A stretch of 64,000 nucleotides of DNA, taken from contig JAJCZL010000067.1 of the NCBI GenBank assembly GCA_029262415.1, forward strand, positions 62,001 through 126,000, in the 5' to 3' direction. Position numbers and translations under genes: made by a program. Numbering within the stretch: position 1 is the stretch's first letter; the number at the start of each line of letters is the position of its first letter. The notes under the pieces are model-generated. The model saw only the letters and a list, made by a program, of their open reading frames with translations, had not been told where the DNA came from and ran no database searches. The DNA comes from Deltaproteobacteria bacterium (GTDB lineage: Bacteria; Desulfobacterota; Binatia; UBA1149; JAJCZL01). Below, piece after piece: positions 52,929-61,971 of this stretch.

Positions 52929-53324
52929 ATGAAATCGACACGCACTGCACGCGACTACATGGCGAATGACGTGGTCGTCTTGAAGCCGGATACTGAGCTC
53001 CACCGGGCGATGCGGGTGCTGCTCGACAACAATATCTCGGGCGCGCCGGTCGTCGACGGGCAGGGCAACCTCGTCGGTCTCTTGACCGAGAAGGACTGCT
53101 TCAAGGCCGCGTTCGAGGCGAGTTACCACAAGGAGCTCACCGGTGCTGTTTCGCAGTACATGAGCACACCTGTCGAGACGATCGATGCTGAGACCGACAT
53201 CGTCGAGGTCGTCGAACACTTCTTGCGTGACCGGTACCGACGCTTCCCCGTCGTCGCCGACGGCCGGCTGGTCGGGCAGATCAGCAGACGCGACGTGCTG
53301 CGTGCACTCGAGGACCTTTGGTAG
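52929..53324 (+). CDS. Two-CBS-domain protein
   Basis: 131 residues from an ATG with GGAGG upstream, five bases after nqrM. CBS 1: ARDYMANDVVVLKPDTELHRAMRVLLDNNISGAPVVDGQGNLVGLLTEKD. CBS 2: VSQYMSTPVETIDAETDIVEVVEHFLRDRYRRFPVVADGRLVGQISRRDVLRALEDLW. Such proteins bind adenine nucleotides and sense energy state. It is the last gene of the nqr run, so an energy-linked role near the sodium pump is plausible. A partial second copy of its 3' end lies at 54903-55052. Confidence 0.9.
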   Translation: MKSTRTARDYMANDVVVLKPDTELHRAMRVLLDNNISGAPVVDGQGNLVGLLTEKDCFKAAFEASYHKELTGAVSQYMSTPVETIDAETDIVEVVEHFLRDRYRRFPVVADGRLVGQISRRDVLRALEDLW

Positions 53325-53346
53325 AGCGCTGTAGTCCGGGCACCCC

Positions 53347-54846
53347 ATGGCTGCAGCGGTCAGGGCGTATCCGACAACAAGGAAAAAGCTTCCGTTGCTT
53401 CACCATCTGACTCAGCACTGGCTATTCTTCACTGCAGCGATTGACCTTGTGGTGGCCATTGTCGCTTCGGCACACGTGGTGCTAACCAAGCGAGACTCGC
53501 GTGCAGCCATCGCCTGGGTCGGCTTGATTTGGTTGGCACCGCTGGTTGGAGCGCTGCTATACCTCTGGCTGGGAATCAATCGCATTCAGCGTCGGGGTCG
53601 TCTGCTGCGTCGGGGTCACAAGTACTCCGGTCCAACTCTGCATCAGGAAATCTGTTCCCAAGGAATCCTTGATGACACATTCGGTCCAACCGGTGCGCAT
53701 CTCCGTTCCTTAGTGACCCTCACAGGCGAGATTACACAACGGCCGCTACTGGCAGGCAACCACATCGTTCCTCTGCTGGACGGCGACGAGGCATTTCCAG
53801 CCATGCTAAAGGCGATCGAGGAAGCCACAAAAAGCGTCTCGCTCAGCACATACATTTTCGATTACGACAGGACCGGTAGAAGGTTCCTCGACGTCTTGCA
53901 GCGGGCCGTCTCTCGAAACGTGGAGGTTCGCGTTCTAATCGACGATATGGGGGCGCGCTACAGTTGGCCAAGGATGACGCCGGCCCTGCGCAGGGCCGGA
54001 ATTACTTGTGCGACGTTCATGCCTCCGACCATTCCCTGGAGGTTCCAATATTCGAACCTGAGGACTCATCGTAAGACGCTGGTGGTGGACGGAACAGTCG
54101 GCTTTACCGGAGGAATCAACATCCGTGACGGCCATTGTTCGGCATCCCTGCCACGACATCCGGTGCGCGATCTTCACGTTCGCGTGGAAGGGCCGGTTGT
54201 ATCGCAGATTCAGGAAGTCTTTGCAGATGACTGGCTTTTTTGCACAGGAGAGGTCCTGCAAGGGGAGGTGTGGTTTCCGCAAATCGCGGCGCAGGGGAAT
54301 ATTTTGGCAAGGGGCATTCCGGATGGTCCCGACGCGAATTTCGAGAGCTTTCGCCTCGCGCTGCTTGGTGCGATCGCATGCGCGGAGTCTTCGATTCGCG
54401 TGGTGACTCCCTATTTTCTGCCGGATGCTTCGTTGATCACAGCTCTGAATGTTGCGGCATTGCGCGGTATCACTGTTGATCTCGTTTTGCCGGGGGAGAA
54501 CAATATTGCGTTGGTTAAATGGGCATCGACGTCGTTGTTGTGGCAAGTCGTTGAACGAGGATGTCGTGTCTGGATTTCACCTCCGCCATTCGATCACGCA
54601 AAAATTATGGTCGTCGATGATCTCGTTTCTTTTGTCGGATCTTCGAACTGGGACCCGCGTAGTCTTCGGCTGAACTTCGAGTTCAACTTGGAGTGCTACG
54701 ATCGAACGCTCGCGGCCGGCCTCACGGCCGTCATTCAGGCACGGATACGTTCCGCCCGCCGTATGACTCTCGAGGAACTGGACGGGAGGTCTTTGCCGAT
54801 CAGGTTGCGTGACGGCATCGCAAAGCTTGCGTCACCGTATCTGTAG
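53347..54846 (+). CDS. cls: Cardiolipin synthase (PLD family)
   Basis: 499 residues. Two N-terminal helices (about 25-45 and 56-78) precede two phospholipase D domains. The first HKD motif is LRTHRKTLVVDGTVGFTGG (His241, Lys243) and the second is FDHAKIMVVDDLVSFVGSSN (His417, Lys419). It condenses two phosphatidylglycerols, or phosphatidylglycerol and another phospholipid. The second half of the gene uses A/T-ending codons more than its neighbours. It is bracketed by the CBS gene and a 90%-identical fragment of it. Confidence 0.92.
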   Translation: MAAAVRAYPTTRKKLPLLHHLTQHWLFFTAAIDLVVAIVASAHVVLTKRDSRAAIAWVGLIWLAPLVGALLYLWLGINRIQRRGRLLRRGHKYSGPTLHQEICSQGILDDTFGPTGAHLRSLVTLTGEITQRPLLAGNHIVPLLDGDEAFPAMLKAIEEATKSVSLSTYIFDYDRTGRRFLDVLQRAVSRNVEVRVLIDDMGARYSWPRMTPALRRAGITCATFMPPTIPWRFQYSNLRTHRKTLVVDGTVGFTGGINIRDGHCSASLPRHPVRDLHVRVEGPVVSQIQEVFADDWLFCTGEVLQGEVWFPQIAAQGNILARGIPDGPDANFESFRLALLGAIACAESSIRVVTPYFLPDASLITALNVAALRGITVDLVLPGENNIALVKWASTSLLWQVVERGCRVWISPPPFDHAKIMVVDDLVSFVGSSNWDPRSLRLNFEFNLECYDRTLAAGLTAVIQARIRSARRMTLEELDGRSLPIRLRDGIAKLASPYL

Positions 54847-54902
54847 CTTCATCGGCGGCTGAGGGCTCGGCTCAGAATCCGCTCTAGGGAGTTTCAGCAC
54901 AC

Positions 54903-55052
54903 TACGCGGTGGAGGCTAAGACTGACATCGTCGAGGTTGTCGAACACCTCTTGCACGACCGCTATCGACGCTTCCCCGTCGTCGCCGACGGCCGGTTGGC
55001 TGGGCGGATCAGCAGGCGCGACGTGCTGCGTGCACTCAAGGACCTTTCGTAG
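54903..55052 (+). pseudogene. Partial duplicate of the CBS-domain gene 3' end
   Basis: The 43-codon segment 54924-55052 aligns without gaps to 53196-53324 of the intact CBS gene; I count 13 mismatches in 129 bases. It encodes the second half of CBS 2 (DIVEVVEH..RRFPVVADGRL..DVLRAL) and the stop. Resemblance continues past the stop (AGAGCGCTG, then a GC-rich stretch) to a CCATG in each copy. There is no start or first CBS domain, so it is not a functional gene by appearance. It flanks cls on the far side. Confidence 0.85.
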
Positions 55053-55104
55053 AGCGCTGCCCCCGGGGCTCGCCATGACTACACAGATGGGTTAATCCCT
55101 GCCT

Positions 55105-56100
55105 ATGGAGCGGCGGGTCATCGACATACTACTGAAGCTTGGAAGCCGGCCTGCGTCTGCGCTACTCGTCGTCGGTTGCGCGTTCCTGGTCGCAACCGGC
55201 TGCAGTAGTGGAGACGGAAGACGCGACGAAAGCCCCGCGGGCCTCTTTAATCCGGGAGACCGCAACTCGGCGTTCTATGAAATCGACTTCGGATTGACTG
55301 GGCAGGTCGCAGGCCGCCTCGGTGCTGCTCATTTCACAGTCATTTGGAGCGGCCAGGGTTCTGACGAGTACTCTTTTTCATCGAGTAACTGCCGCGCTCG
55401 CATCGTCGATTCCCTGTCGGTGTTCGACACCGTCCAAACCGATAACGATGACAATGACGACCTGGAAGACGGTTACGACCCGCTGTTCCGCCAAGGCACC
55501 GTTAATGTCAACCTCAGCGTAACCGACGGGTTCCCAGTCGGAGTCCCGCTTGCGTCTTGTGTCGTGCTTGCATCCGCGCGCCCCGAAACCGGCGAATTTT
55601 CCCTCGTTGTTCACGATGCATCCGACGCGCAGGGCATAAGACTCGCAGCCCTACCGCAACTTGCCGTGCTCGGCATCGTCCCCAACGACGAGGCGGACAG
55701 CGAGGCGGGCGATTCTCCTCCGGTCCCGTACACAGAAACCTACGACTTAGTGTTGCGGGTTGAGGGTTCTCATCAAGACCTCGGAGCGCTTCAGTTCGAA
55801 GTTTACGCGCGTCATCTTGCGGGTGGGTTCGTGGGCCTCGGTGACTCTGTCGGGTGCCGTTCGGCGCTGAAGAATGCTTTGGCGGCGTTCAACAATCGCA
55901 ACGGTACGCTCCGCGCCGGTTTTATCGCCGTGGACGGCGTTGCCGTACCTTCCGACCTGGCCGTTTGCCGCTACCGGGGCAGACCCGGCATCAGCCTGGA
56001 TGATTTTCTCGCCGTAGTGTCCGACTCGTCGGACACGGACAGTGGGCCTGTACGGCCGCCGCCGATCGTCAGAGTGTCCGACGTACGCACCGTCGAGTAG
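55105..56100 (+). CDS. Hypothetical lipoprotein
   Basis: 331 residues. Signal peptide with lipobox VATGC (Cys about 33), then a predicted beta-rich secreted domain of about 300 residues with acidic low-complexity spots (DNDDNDDLEDG; DEADSEAGDS). Cysteines at CRARIVDS, CVVLASAR, GCRSALKN and CRYRG could make disulfides. No family recognised. It is not obviously linked to the neighbours. Start context is weak, but the frame and signal are consistent. Confidence 0.6.
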   Translation: MERRVIDILLKLGSRPASALLVVGCAFLVATGCSSGDGRRDESPAGLFNPGDRNSAFYEIDFGLTGQVAGRLGAAHFTVIWSGQGSDEYSFSSSNCRARIVDSLSVFDTVQTDNDDNDDLEDGYDPLFRQGTVNVNLSVTDGFPVGVPLASCVVLASARPETGEFSLVVHDASDAQGIRLAALPQLAVLGIVPNDEADSEAGDSPPVPYTETYDLVLRVEGSHQDLGALQFEVYARHLAGGFVGLGDSVGCRSALKNALAAFNNRNGTLRAGFIAVDGVAVPSDLAVCRYRGRPGISLDDFLAVVSDSSDTDSGPVRPPPIVRVSDVRTVE

Positions 56101-56144
56101 CGCAGACCGCACCGATCACGCTACACTCCGGAGCCGTCGCGCTG

Positions 56145-56774
56145 CTAACCAAACCGCCCGAGCAAGGCGGCGAGCTCGCGAAGACTTTCGATCGAATGTT
56201 CGCTGTCTTCGGCTACGGGGCCGATGCCGACGAACGGCATTGCCGCGGCTTGTGCGCTTGCGGCGTCGCTGGCTTGGTCGCCGACAAATATTGCTTCGCT
56301 AGCTTTGAGGCCGAACTCCTGGGTGCAGGCGAGCAGCATATCGGGATAAGGCTTGGGGCGAAGCTCTCCGCGGGCGCCGACCGCGAAGTCGAACAATTCG
56401 CCCAACCCGAACCGCTTGAGTAACTCATCGAAGGTTGAGCTACGATTGGTCGCCATCGCGATCTTTTGGCCGTGGTCCTCGCGTAGCTCGGCCAGTACTT
56501 CATAGAGGTGCTCACGCGGCTGCATCATATCGAAAAAAGGATCGTAGGATGTCTTACGCGCCGCCTCCCGGACGCGCGTGAGGAGCTCCAGATCGTCACC
56601 GAAGTAGTGCTTAAAGAGATCGACCGACGCCATCGCGTGCGCGGCGACCTCGCCCCCGGCGGGTAACGGCGGAGCACCGGCCGAACGCAACACTTCTTCG
56701 TAGAACGACACGTTCGCGTGGTCGGAGTGAAACATCACACCGTCACAATCGAAGATTACTGCTTTGATCGCCAT
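56145..56774 (-). CDS. HAD superfamily phosphatase
   Basis: 209 residues from an ATG at 56774. HAD motif I is FDCDGVMFHSD (DxD), motif II ATNRSST, motif III near KPYPDML, motif IV FVGDQASDAASAQAAAMP (GDxxxD). C1-type cap. Phosphoglycolate-phosphatase or Gph-like enzymes look most similar, so it might dephosphorylate glycerol phosphate, phosphoglycolate or similar. It follows glpK by 26 bp, suggesting membership in the glycerol operon. Confidence 0.85.
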   Translation of the reverse strand: MAIKAVIFDCDGVMFHSDHANVSFYEEVLRSAGAPPLPAGGEVAAHAMASVDLFKHYFGDDLELLTRVREAARKTSYDPFFDMMQPREHLYEVLAELREDHGQKIAMATNRSSTFDELLKRFGLGELFDFAVGARGELRPKPYPDMLLACTQEFGLKASEAIFVGDQASDAASAQAAAMPFVGIGPVAEDSEHSIESLRELAALLGRFG

Positions 56775-56800
56775 CGTAGAGTTACCGAATGTAGGACCGG

Positions 56801-58255
56801 TTAGAGTTCGGCTGCGACGATCTTGTTCAGACGCGCACGCCACGAGGCGTTGCGCGTCTCGCGCTCATCGGTCGAGATCGCGGGCACAAAGGTCGCGTCG
56901 GGATGCCAAAGCCGCCCGACTTCATCGATGTCACTCCATACACCCGCACCCAAACCTGCCAGTAATGCGGCACCCAGGGCGGCGCCGTCGCGTACGGGTG
57001 AGCGTTCAATCGGGATCCCAATCAGGTCGGCCTGGGCCTGCAGTAAGAATTGGTTCGCACTGGCGCCACCGTCGGCGCGCACAACAGCCGGTGGCTCGGA
57101 CAACGCCTGCCAAACCGCCGCGCCCGCGTCGGCGATGCGATGCGCAACGCCTTCGAGCACCGCGCGAACTATCTCGGCCTTACCGCTTCCACGCGAAAGC
57201 CCGCCGATCAGAGCCCGCGCTTCAGGTCTTTGTTCCGGGGTGCCGAGTCCTTGAAACGCCGGCACCGCCCACACGCCCGAATCAGCGGCTGCGCCGGCCG
57301 CAATGTCGGAGGTTTCGGCTGCGTCGGTGACGGCGCCGAGTCCATCGCGCAGCCACTGAATGGCAGCACCTGCGGTGATCACTTGGCCTTCGACGCAGAA
57401 CGCGACTTGTTCCCCGAGCTTCCATGCAACGAGTGGAAAGGTCCCCGGACCGCCCATCGCAACCTGGTCGCCGGAATGCGCGTTCACCGAGGCAGAGGTC
57501 CCATAGCTGATCTTGGCCGCCCCGTGGGTGTGACAACCCAAACCGAACAACGAGGATTGTTGGTCGGCGCAAATCGCAGCGATCGGAATCTTTGCGCCGA
57601 AGACTTCTCTGCTGGTGACCGCAAGCTCACCGCTCGAATCTGCGAGATCGGGAAGCCACGCGCGCTCCAACCCCAGCACATCCAGAATTGCGTCGTCCCA
57701 ATCGGCCCTAAAATGCGCGTACATACCGGTCGAACTGGCGTTACTGTGCTCGCTCACGTGGATTCCGCCGGACAGGCGCGCAACCAACCAACTGTCGGGC
57801 GTACCGAGTCGGATAGATCCGTTTCTCGCCGCAGCCGCCGCTTCGTCGATGTTGCGGACAATCCACTCGGCTTTACTCGCGGCCATCATCGACTGAACGA
57901 AAAAGCCTTGCGCACCGAGTTCGTCGCAACGGGCGGCGCCGCGCGTGTCTTGCCAATTTATGATCGGCGAAAGCTCGCGAACCTTGTCGTCCCAAGCCAC
58001 GATCGAAGAACGCTGATTGGAAATCCCGATTGCGCGTAGATCCACGGGCCTAATCCCCGCCGCCTCGAGGGCATCGCCGATCGCCGCTTGCACACTCTCC
58101 CAAGTCGAGTCGGCGGGCTGTTCAACCCAGCCGGGCTTAGGATACACCGTGCGAACCTCTCGCGACCCGGTACCGCGTACGGCAGCCTTGTCGTCAAAGA
58201 CAAGCGCTTTGACTCCCGTTGTACCGAGATCGATCGCGAGCAGGAGGTCAGGCAT
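56801..58255 (-). CDS. glpK: Glycerol kinase
   Basis: 484 residues, FGGY-family length. It phosphorylates glycerol to glycerol-3-phosphate. LAIDLGTTGVKALVFDD starts the ASKHA fold; GISNQRSSIVAWD, ADQQSSLFGLGC and YGTSASVNAHSG correspond to the substrate and ATP regions; the GlpK-type C-terminal block is VRADGGASANQFLLQAQADLIGIPIERS. Adjacent GlpD supports glycerol over pentose substrates, though FGGY enzymes for other polyols are hard to exclude. It overlaps the upstream flavoprotein gene by eight bases. Confidence 0.87.
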   Translation of the reverse strand: MPDLLLAIDLGTTGVKALVFDDKAAVRGTGSREVRTVYPKPGWVEQPADSTWESVQAAIGDALEAAGIRPVDLRAIGISNQRSSIVAWDDKVRELSPIINWQDTRGAARCDELGAQGFFVQSMMAASKAEWIVRNIDEAAAAARNGSIRLGTPDSWLVARLSGGIHVSEHSNASSTGMYAHFRADWDDAILDVLGLERAWLPDLADSSGELAVTSREVFGAKIPIAAICADQQSSLFGLGCHTHGAAKISYGTSASVNAHSGDQVAMGGPGTFPLVAWKLGEQVAFCVEGQVITAGAAIQWLRDGLGAVTDAAETSDIAAGAAADSGVWAVPAFQGLGTPEQRPEARALIGGLSRGSGKAEIVRAVLEGVAHRIADAGAAVWQALSEPPAVVRADGGASANQFLLQAQADLIGIPIERSPVRDGAALGAALLAGLGAGVWSDIDEVGRLWHPDATFVPAISTDERETRNASWRARLNKIVAAEL

Positions 58256-59651
58256 CCAGAAGTGCCCCCGGGTTCATGATGTTGTCAGGATCAAAGGCGC
58301 GCTTGAGTGCCACCAAGAGATCGTGGGCACCGCCGAGTTCTTTCTTCAGCCACTCTTTGCGCATGCGGCCGATACCGTGGTGATGCGCAATCGTGCCACC
58401 GTGTTCGTGGGTTGCGTCAAGGATGGTGTCCCACGCCTGGTCATAGAGTTTCAGGCGGTCGGCCATCTCTTCCTTCGCACCTGCGAACGTAAAATAAATG
58501 TTCGCACCCTGAGTGTAGGAGTGTGAGATATGCCCGGAGACCACCAGCATACCGTCGAGCGCACTACCGCGCTCAACCACAGCCTCCCAGAGCGGAACCA
58601 GCTTTTCCCAGCTCGCCGCGATCTCGATGGTGTCGGCGACCAACCCCTGGTCGAGTAGGCTCTCGAACGTCGGAACGTCGTTTCGGTGGTCGATCCAGCT
58701 TTTTACGGGTTCGTCACCGTGGTCGGTGCCCCGGTGCTCTTTGACCAACGCCGCGATCGCCTCGAGTTCGGCTTCGACACGCGCACTCGGACCTTCACTC
58801 AACACCAGCAAAACCGAGCTGCCTTCTGCAGCGACGCCGGCGAAGTTGCGCCCCGCCTCGCGTGAGTCATACAGCCGCGTCACCGAAGGCGTCCAGCCTG
58901 CACGCAACGTTTTGCGTAAGACCTCGATCGGCGCGGCAAGATCTGCAAACGCATAGGCCCGGCCCTTCTGCGTCTCCGGCAACGGGTGGATACGGTAGGT
59001 AAGCTCGGTAAAAACTCCGAGCACGCCCTCGGCACCCATGAAGATGTGGCGAAGATCCGGCCCCGCGGCTGAACGCGGCACGGAGGGAAGCGTAATTACC
59101 TGTCCGCCCGGCAGCACGATCTCGCAGCCGAGCAGCATGTTCTCGATGTTGCCGTACAGCGTTGAGTGCTGCCCCGAAGCGCGCGTCGCGCACCATCCAC
59201 CCACAGTCGACAACGCGATCGACTGCGGAAAGTGGCCCATCGTAAAGCCCTTCGCGTTGAGCTGCTCTTCGAATGTGCTGCCGCGCATACCGGCCTGTAC
59301 CGTCACGGTTAAAGAGTTGTCGTTGATCGAGGTGATTTTATCCATCGCACTCATATCGAGTACCAGCTGGTCGCGTTCGGGAAGAACGCCGCCGACGACC
59401 CCGGAGCCGAGCCCAAAAGGAACCACCGAGGTCTTGGTCTTCCGCGCCCAAGTGAGCACGGACGAAACCTCCGCGGTGGTGCTCGGACGCGCAACCGCAA
59501 GCCCACGCTGGGTCACGCCCATGCGCCGCTGCAACAGGGAACGCATCCAGTAGTCGTGGCTCTTAGCCGCGACGGCTTCGGCCGCATCGACGACTTCGAG
59601 CTTGGGCGCGGCTGCGCGCAAAGCATTCAAGATCTCTTGTTGTCCCGACAT
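58248..59651 (-). CDS. FAD-linked oxidase, alkyl-DHAP synthase-like
   Basis: 467 residues from an ATG at 59651 with GGGGAG upstream. FAD-binding type 4 (PCMH) domain: VVPFGLGSGVVGGVLP, then IALSTVGGWCATRASGQHSTLYGNIENMLLGCEIV; the C-terminal FAD-linked oxidase domain contains HISHSYTQGANIYFTF and THEHGGTIAHHHGIGRMRKEWL. The His-rich GTIAHHHG motif is the hallmark of alkylglycerone-phosphate synthase (AGPS), which builds ether lipids by swapping acyl for alkyl on DHAP, and of related bacterial flavoenzymes. Sitting between glpD and glpK it links to glycerol-3-phosphate/DHAP. Which reaction it performs is not settled. Confidence 0.85.
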   Translation of the reverse strand: MSGQQEILNALRAAAPKLEVVDAAEAVAAKSHDYWMRSLLQRRMGVTQRGLAVARPSTTAEVSSVLTWARKTKTSVVPFGLGSGVVGGVLPERDQLVLDMSAMDKITSINDNSLTVTVQAGMRGSTFEEQLNAKGFTMGHFPQSIALSTVGGWCATRASGQHSTLYGNIENMLLGCEIVLPGGQVITLPSVPRSAAGPDLRHIFMGAEGVLGVFTELTYRIHPLPETQKGRAYAFADLAAPIEVLRKTLRAGWTPSVTRLYDSREAGRNFAGVAAEGSSVLLVLSEGPSARVEAELEAIAALVKEHRGTDHGDEPVKSWIDHRNDVPTFESLLDQGLVADTIEIAASWEKLVPLWEAVVERGSALDGMLVVSGHISHSYTQGANIYFTFAGAKEEMADRLKLYDQAWDTILDATHEHGGTIAHHHGIGRMRKEWLKKELGGAHDLLVALKRAFDPDNIMNPGALLDA

Positions 59652-59676
59652 TCGGCTCCCCTGTTTCATTGCCCGT

Positions 59677-61299
59677 CTATACCGTTGCGCGTACTACCGA
59701 GAGGAGATGTTCCACGAACATCTTGAACTTCTCGGCCTCGATGTCACGCCGTGCGGCGTCCCAACCCAAATGCTCGGCCATACGCGCCGCGGCGGGCACA
59801 GCCGCCGCGGCTGCGCGAAAGCCGTCGAACATCCCGACGCGCGTACGCCGGCGCAGTAGATCGTCGAGCGTCAGCGTCATCTCGTGCCGGACGCAGTGGT
59901 CAACCTCGGCACGTGTCAGCTCCTCAGCGCCGCCAACGGGCTCGGCTGCCGAAGGATCGTCTTTGATGCGTGCGACAATCCCCGCCGCTTCACACCCGTA
60001 GGTCGCCCACAAACGATCGGCGAGTTCCGGATCGTCAAGCTCGGGCGCGTCGTAGCGCGCCTGGCGTTGGTCGCGTAAGTTTCCACCGCTGAGCGCTCTC
60101 TCCGAAGAGTCAACGTCTTGGGCAGGCGGGCGACCGACAAACGTCGCGGCGCGCTCAACAACACGCTCGGCCATCCGTCGATAGGTCGTAAGTTTTCCGC
60201 CGGCAACCGACACCATCGGCCCAGGCCCGTCCAGAATCTCGTCGCGGCGCGAGATCTCTGAGGGCGCCTTGCCCTCTTGCGCGAGCAGCGGTCGAACGCC
60301 CGACCACGTACCGATGATGTCGGATGCGTCGGGCGGATTCTCGATCGTTGAGGCGACGCTCTCTAAGAGGTAGTCGGCATCGTCGATCGACACTCCAGGT
60401 TCGGCGCGGTCACCTTCGAAGTGGGTATCGGTGGTTCCTATGTAGGAGTAGCGTCCAGCCGGCACGATAAATGTCGAGCGGCCATCGGGGGCGCGCAACA
60501 CGACACTGTGCTTGACCGGCAGGCGCTCACGCGCGACGACCAAATGGATGCCGCGGGTAAGCTGCAAAAGCCCGCCTGCCGATTCAGTGCCGAGTGCGCG
60601 CACCTGTTCCATCCACGGACCGCCCGCGTTGACGAGACAACGGCAGCGAACGACTAGGTCTTCACCGCCGATGACATCGCGGATGCTCGCGCGCAGACCG
60701 GCCGTGTCAAACTCGATCGCCGTAACCTCGGCATAACTGGCCGCGAGGCCGCCTTCGGCAACACCAGACTTGATGGTCTCTAAGGTCAACCGCGCATCGT
60801 TGGTGACATACTCGGTAAACACTACCGAGCCCGCAAGCCTGTCGTTCTTGCGCAGGCAAGGCTCGGCTGCGCGCGTATCCTTGCGGCTCAGCACTTTGTG
60901 TCGATCCGAAGGATCGCCTGCAAGCCGGTCAAAGGTCCATAAGCCGGCAGCCACCTTCAACACGCCGCCCTTGGATGCAGCAGGGACCATCATCGAGACC
61001 GGCACAGCCAGGTGCGGGGCCATACGGTGTAGACGGGCGCGCTCACGTGCGGCCTCGCGAACCAGCTTGAGGTCACCTTGCTGAAGGTAGCGAACGCCAC
61101 CGTGGATAAGTTTAGAAGAACGGCTACTCGTACCAGCGGCAAAATCGCTGCGGTCAACCAACGCGACGCTATAACCTTTGAGCGCAGCCTCGCGGAGAAC
61201 GCCGGCGCCGGTGATCCCGCCGCCAACGACGAGGATGTCGAGCACCGACTCAGCGGCGATTTCGAGCGCCTTACGGCGTGTGTGTCGGGAGAATTCCAC
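59677..61299 (-). CDS. glpD: Glycerol-3-phosphate dehydrogenase/oxidase
   Basis: About 540 residues from a GTG at 61299; the frame is open to 61401, and the ribosome site is unclear. FAD-dependent conversion of glycerol-3-phosphate to DHAP at the inner membrane. FAD-binding GGGITGAGVLREAALKG and DRSDFAAGTSSRSSKLIHGGVRYL are diagnostic, with VVFTEYVTNDARLTLE, GTTDTHFEGD, IIGTWSGVRPLL and VAGGKLTTYRRMAERVV. First gene of a minus-strand unit glpD, AGPS-like, glpK, HAD. Confidence 0.93.
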   Translation of the reverse strand: MEFSRHTRRKALEIAAESVLDILVVGGGITGAGVLREAALKGYSVALVDRSDFAAGTSSRSSKLIHGGVRYLQQGDLKLVREAARERARLHRMAPHLAVPVSMMVPAASKGGVLKVAAGLWTFDRLAGDPSDRHKVLSRKDTRAAEPCLRKNDRLAGSVVFTEYVTNDARLTLETIKSGVAEGGLAASYAEVTAIEFDTAGLRASIRDVIGGEDLVVRCRCLVNAGGPWMEQVRALGTESAGGLLQLTRGIHLVVARERLPVKHSVVLRAPDGRSTFIVPAGRYSYIGTTDTHFEGDRAEPGVSIDDADYLLESVASTIENPPDASDIIGTWSGVRPLLAQEGKAPSEISRRDEILDGPGPMVSVAGGKLTTYRRMAERVVERAATFVGRPPAQDVDSSERALSGGNLRDQRQARYDAPELDDPELADRLWATYGCEAAGIVARIKDDPSAAEPVGGAEELTRAEVDHCVRHEMTLTLDDLLRRRTRVGMFDGFRAAAAAVPAAARMAEHLGWDAARRDIEAEKFKMFVEHLLSVVRATV

Positions 61300-61408
61300 A
61301 GGGACGTCAGCGGGCCGCAGCCACAGCGGAGAGTGCTGGAAGCGGGCGGTTAGCGCAACGATCGGGGTTGCGGACGCTTGGTCGTTACGGCACGCTGGCA
61401 CCGTCGTG

Positions 61409-61807
61409 GTGTCTCAACCTGGTAAACGCGCGATCGGTTGCATCCTCACGGTCTTCTTATTGTTGCAGACCGGTTTGCCGGCCACGCTGCACCGGTTGTC
61501 GCACGAGCACCTCGCTGCGGCCGGGTATCACGACAAAGCCGAACACGGGGACGTGGTCTTGCGGACCGCTTGTGCGCCCGGGTGCGACGATCCCACACAC
61601 GACCACCATCGCGGCTCCGGCAGCAGCGCCAATTGCGCGACCTGTAAGATCGCGCAAGCTCCTGCCGGACTTCAGCGCACCTATGACGTTCCGTCAGGAA
61701 CACAGCACCGTGGTTACGCGGAGCGTGACACCATCGCTCGCGCACGCTTTACGATGCGCTGCGATGCGGCGCCGCGTGCGCCGCCCCTCTCGCCTAACAA
61801 AGTCTGA
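61409..61807 (+). CDS. Secreted His/Cys-rich protein, DUF2946-like
   Basis: 132 residues from a GTG at 61409 (another at 61406). A signal peptide (residues about 9-26, IGCILTVFLLLQTGLPATL) is followed by a His-rich stretch (HRLSHEHLAAAGYHDKAEHG), then CAPGCDDPTHDHHRG and NCATCKIAQA. The paired Cys and clustered His suggest metal binding, as in DUF2946-type envelope proteins found with metal transport genes. The C-terminal third is not conserved in appearance. It precedes the porin-like and ZnuA-like genes on the same strand; zinc is the likely metal. Confidence 0.6.
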   Translation: MSQPGKRAIGCILTVFLLLQTGLPATLHRLSHEHLAAAGYHDKAEHGDVVLRTACAPGCDDPTHDHHRGSGSSANCATCKIAQAPAGLQRTYDVPSGTQHRGYAERDTIARARFTMRCDAAPRAPPLSPNKV

Positions 61808-61971
61808 CCAGATTTGCAGGCAGAGTCCGGCCTGCAAGCGAATATCACACAGCAACAACGGCTCGCTCGCAGAACAGTTCTGCGCGTACGCGTGCCGCAA
61901 CGGCAAGGTTGGCCATGATCCGCCCCGTACACGGGTAGCGCGGATGGCCGACCAGCCGGGAAGGAATCCAG

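Noticed and set aside
61808-61971. Search for a Zur-type palindrome before the porin-like gene
   Set aside because: No AT-rich palindrome of the GATATGTTATAACATATC kind is visible.
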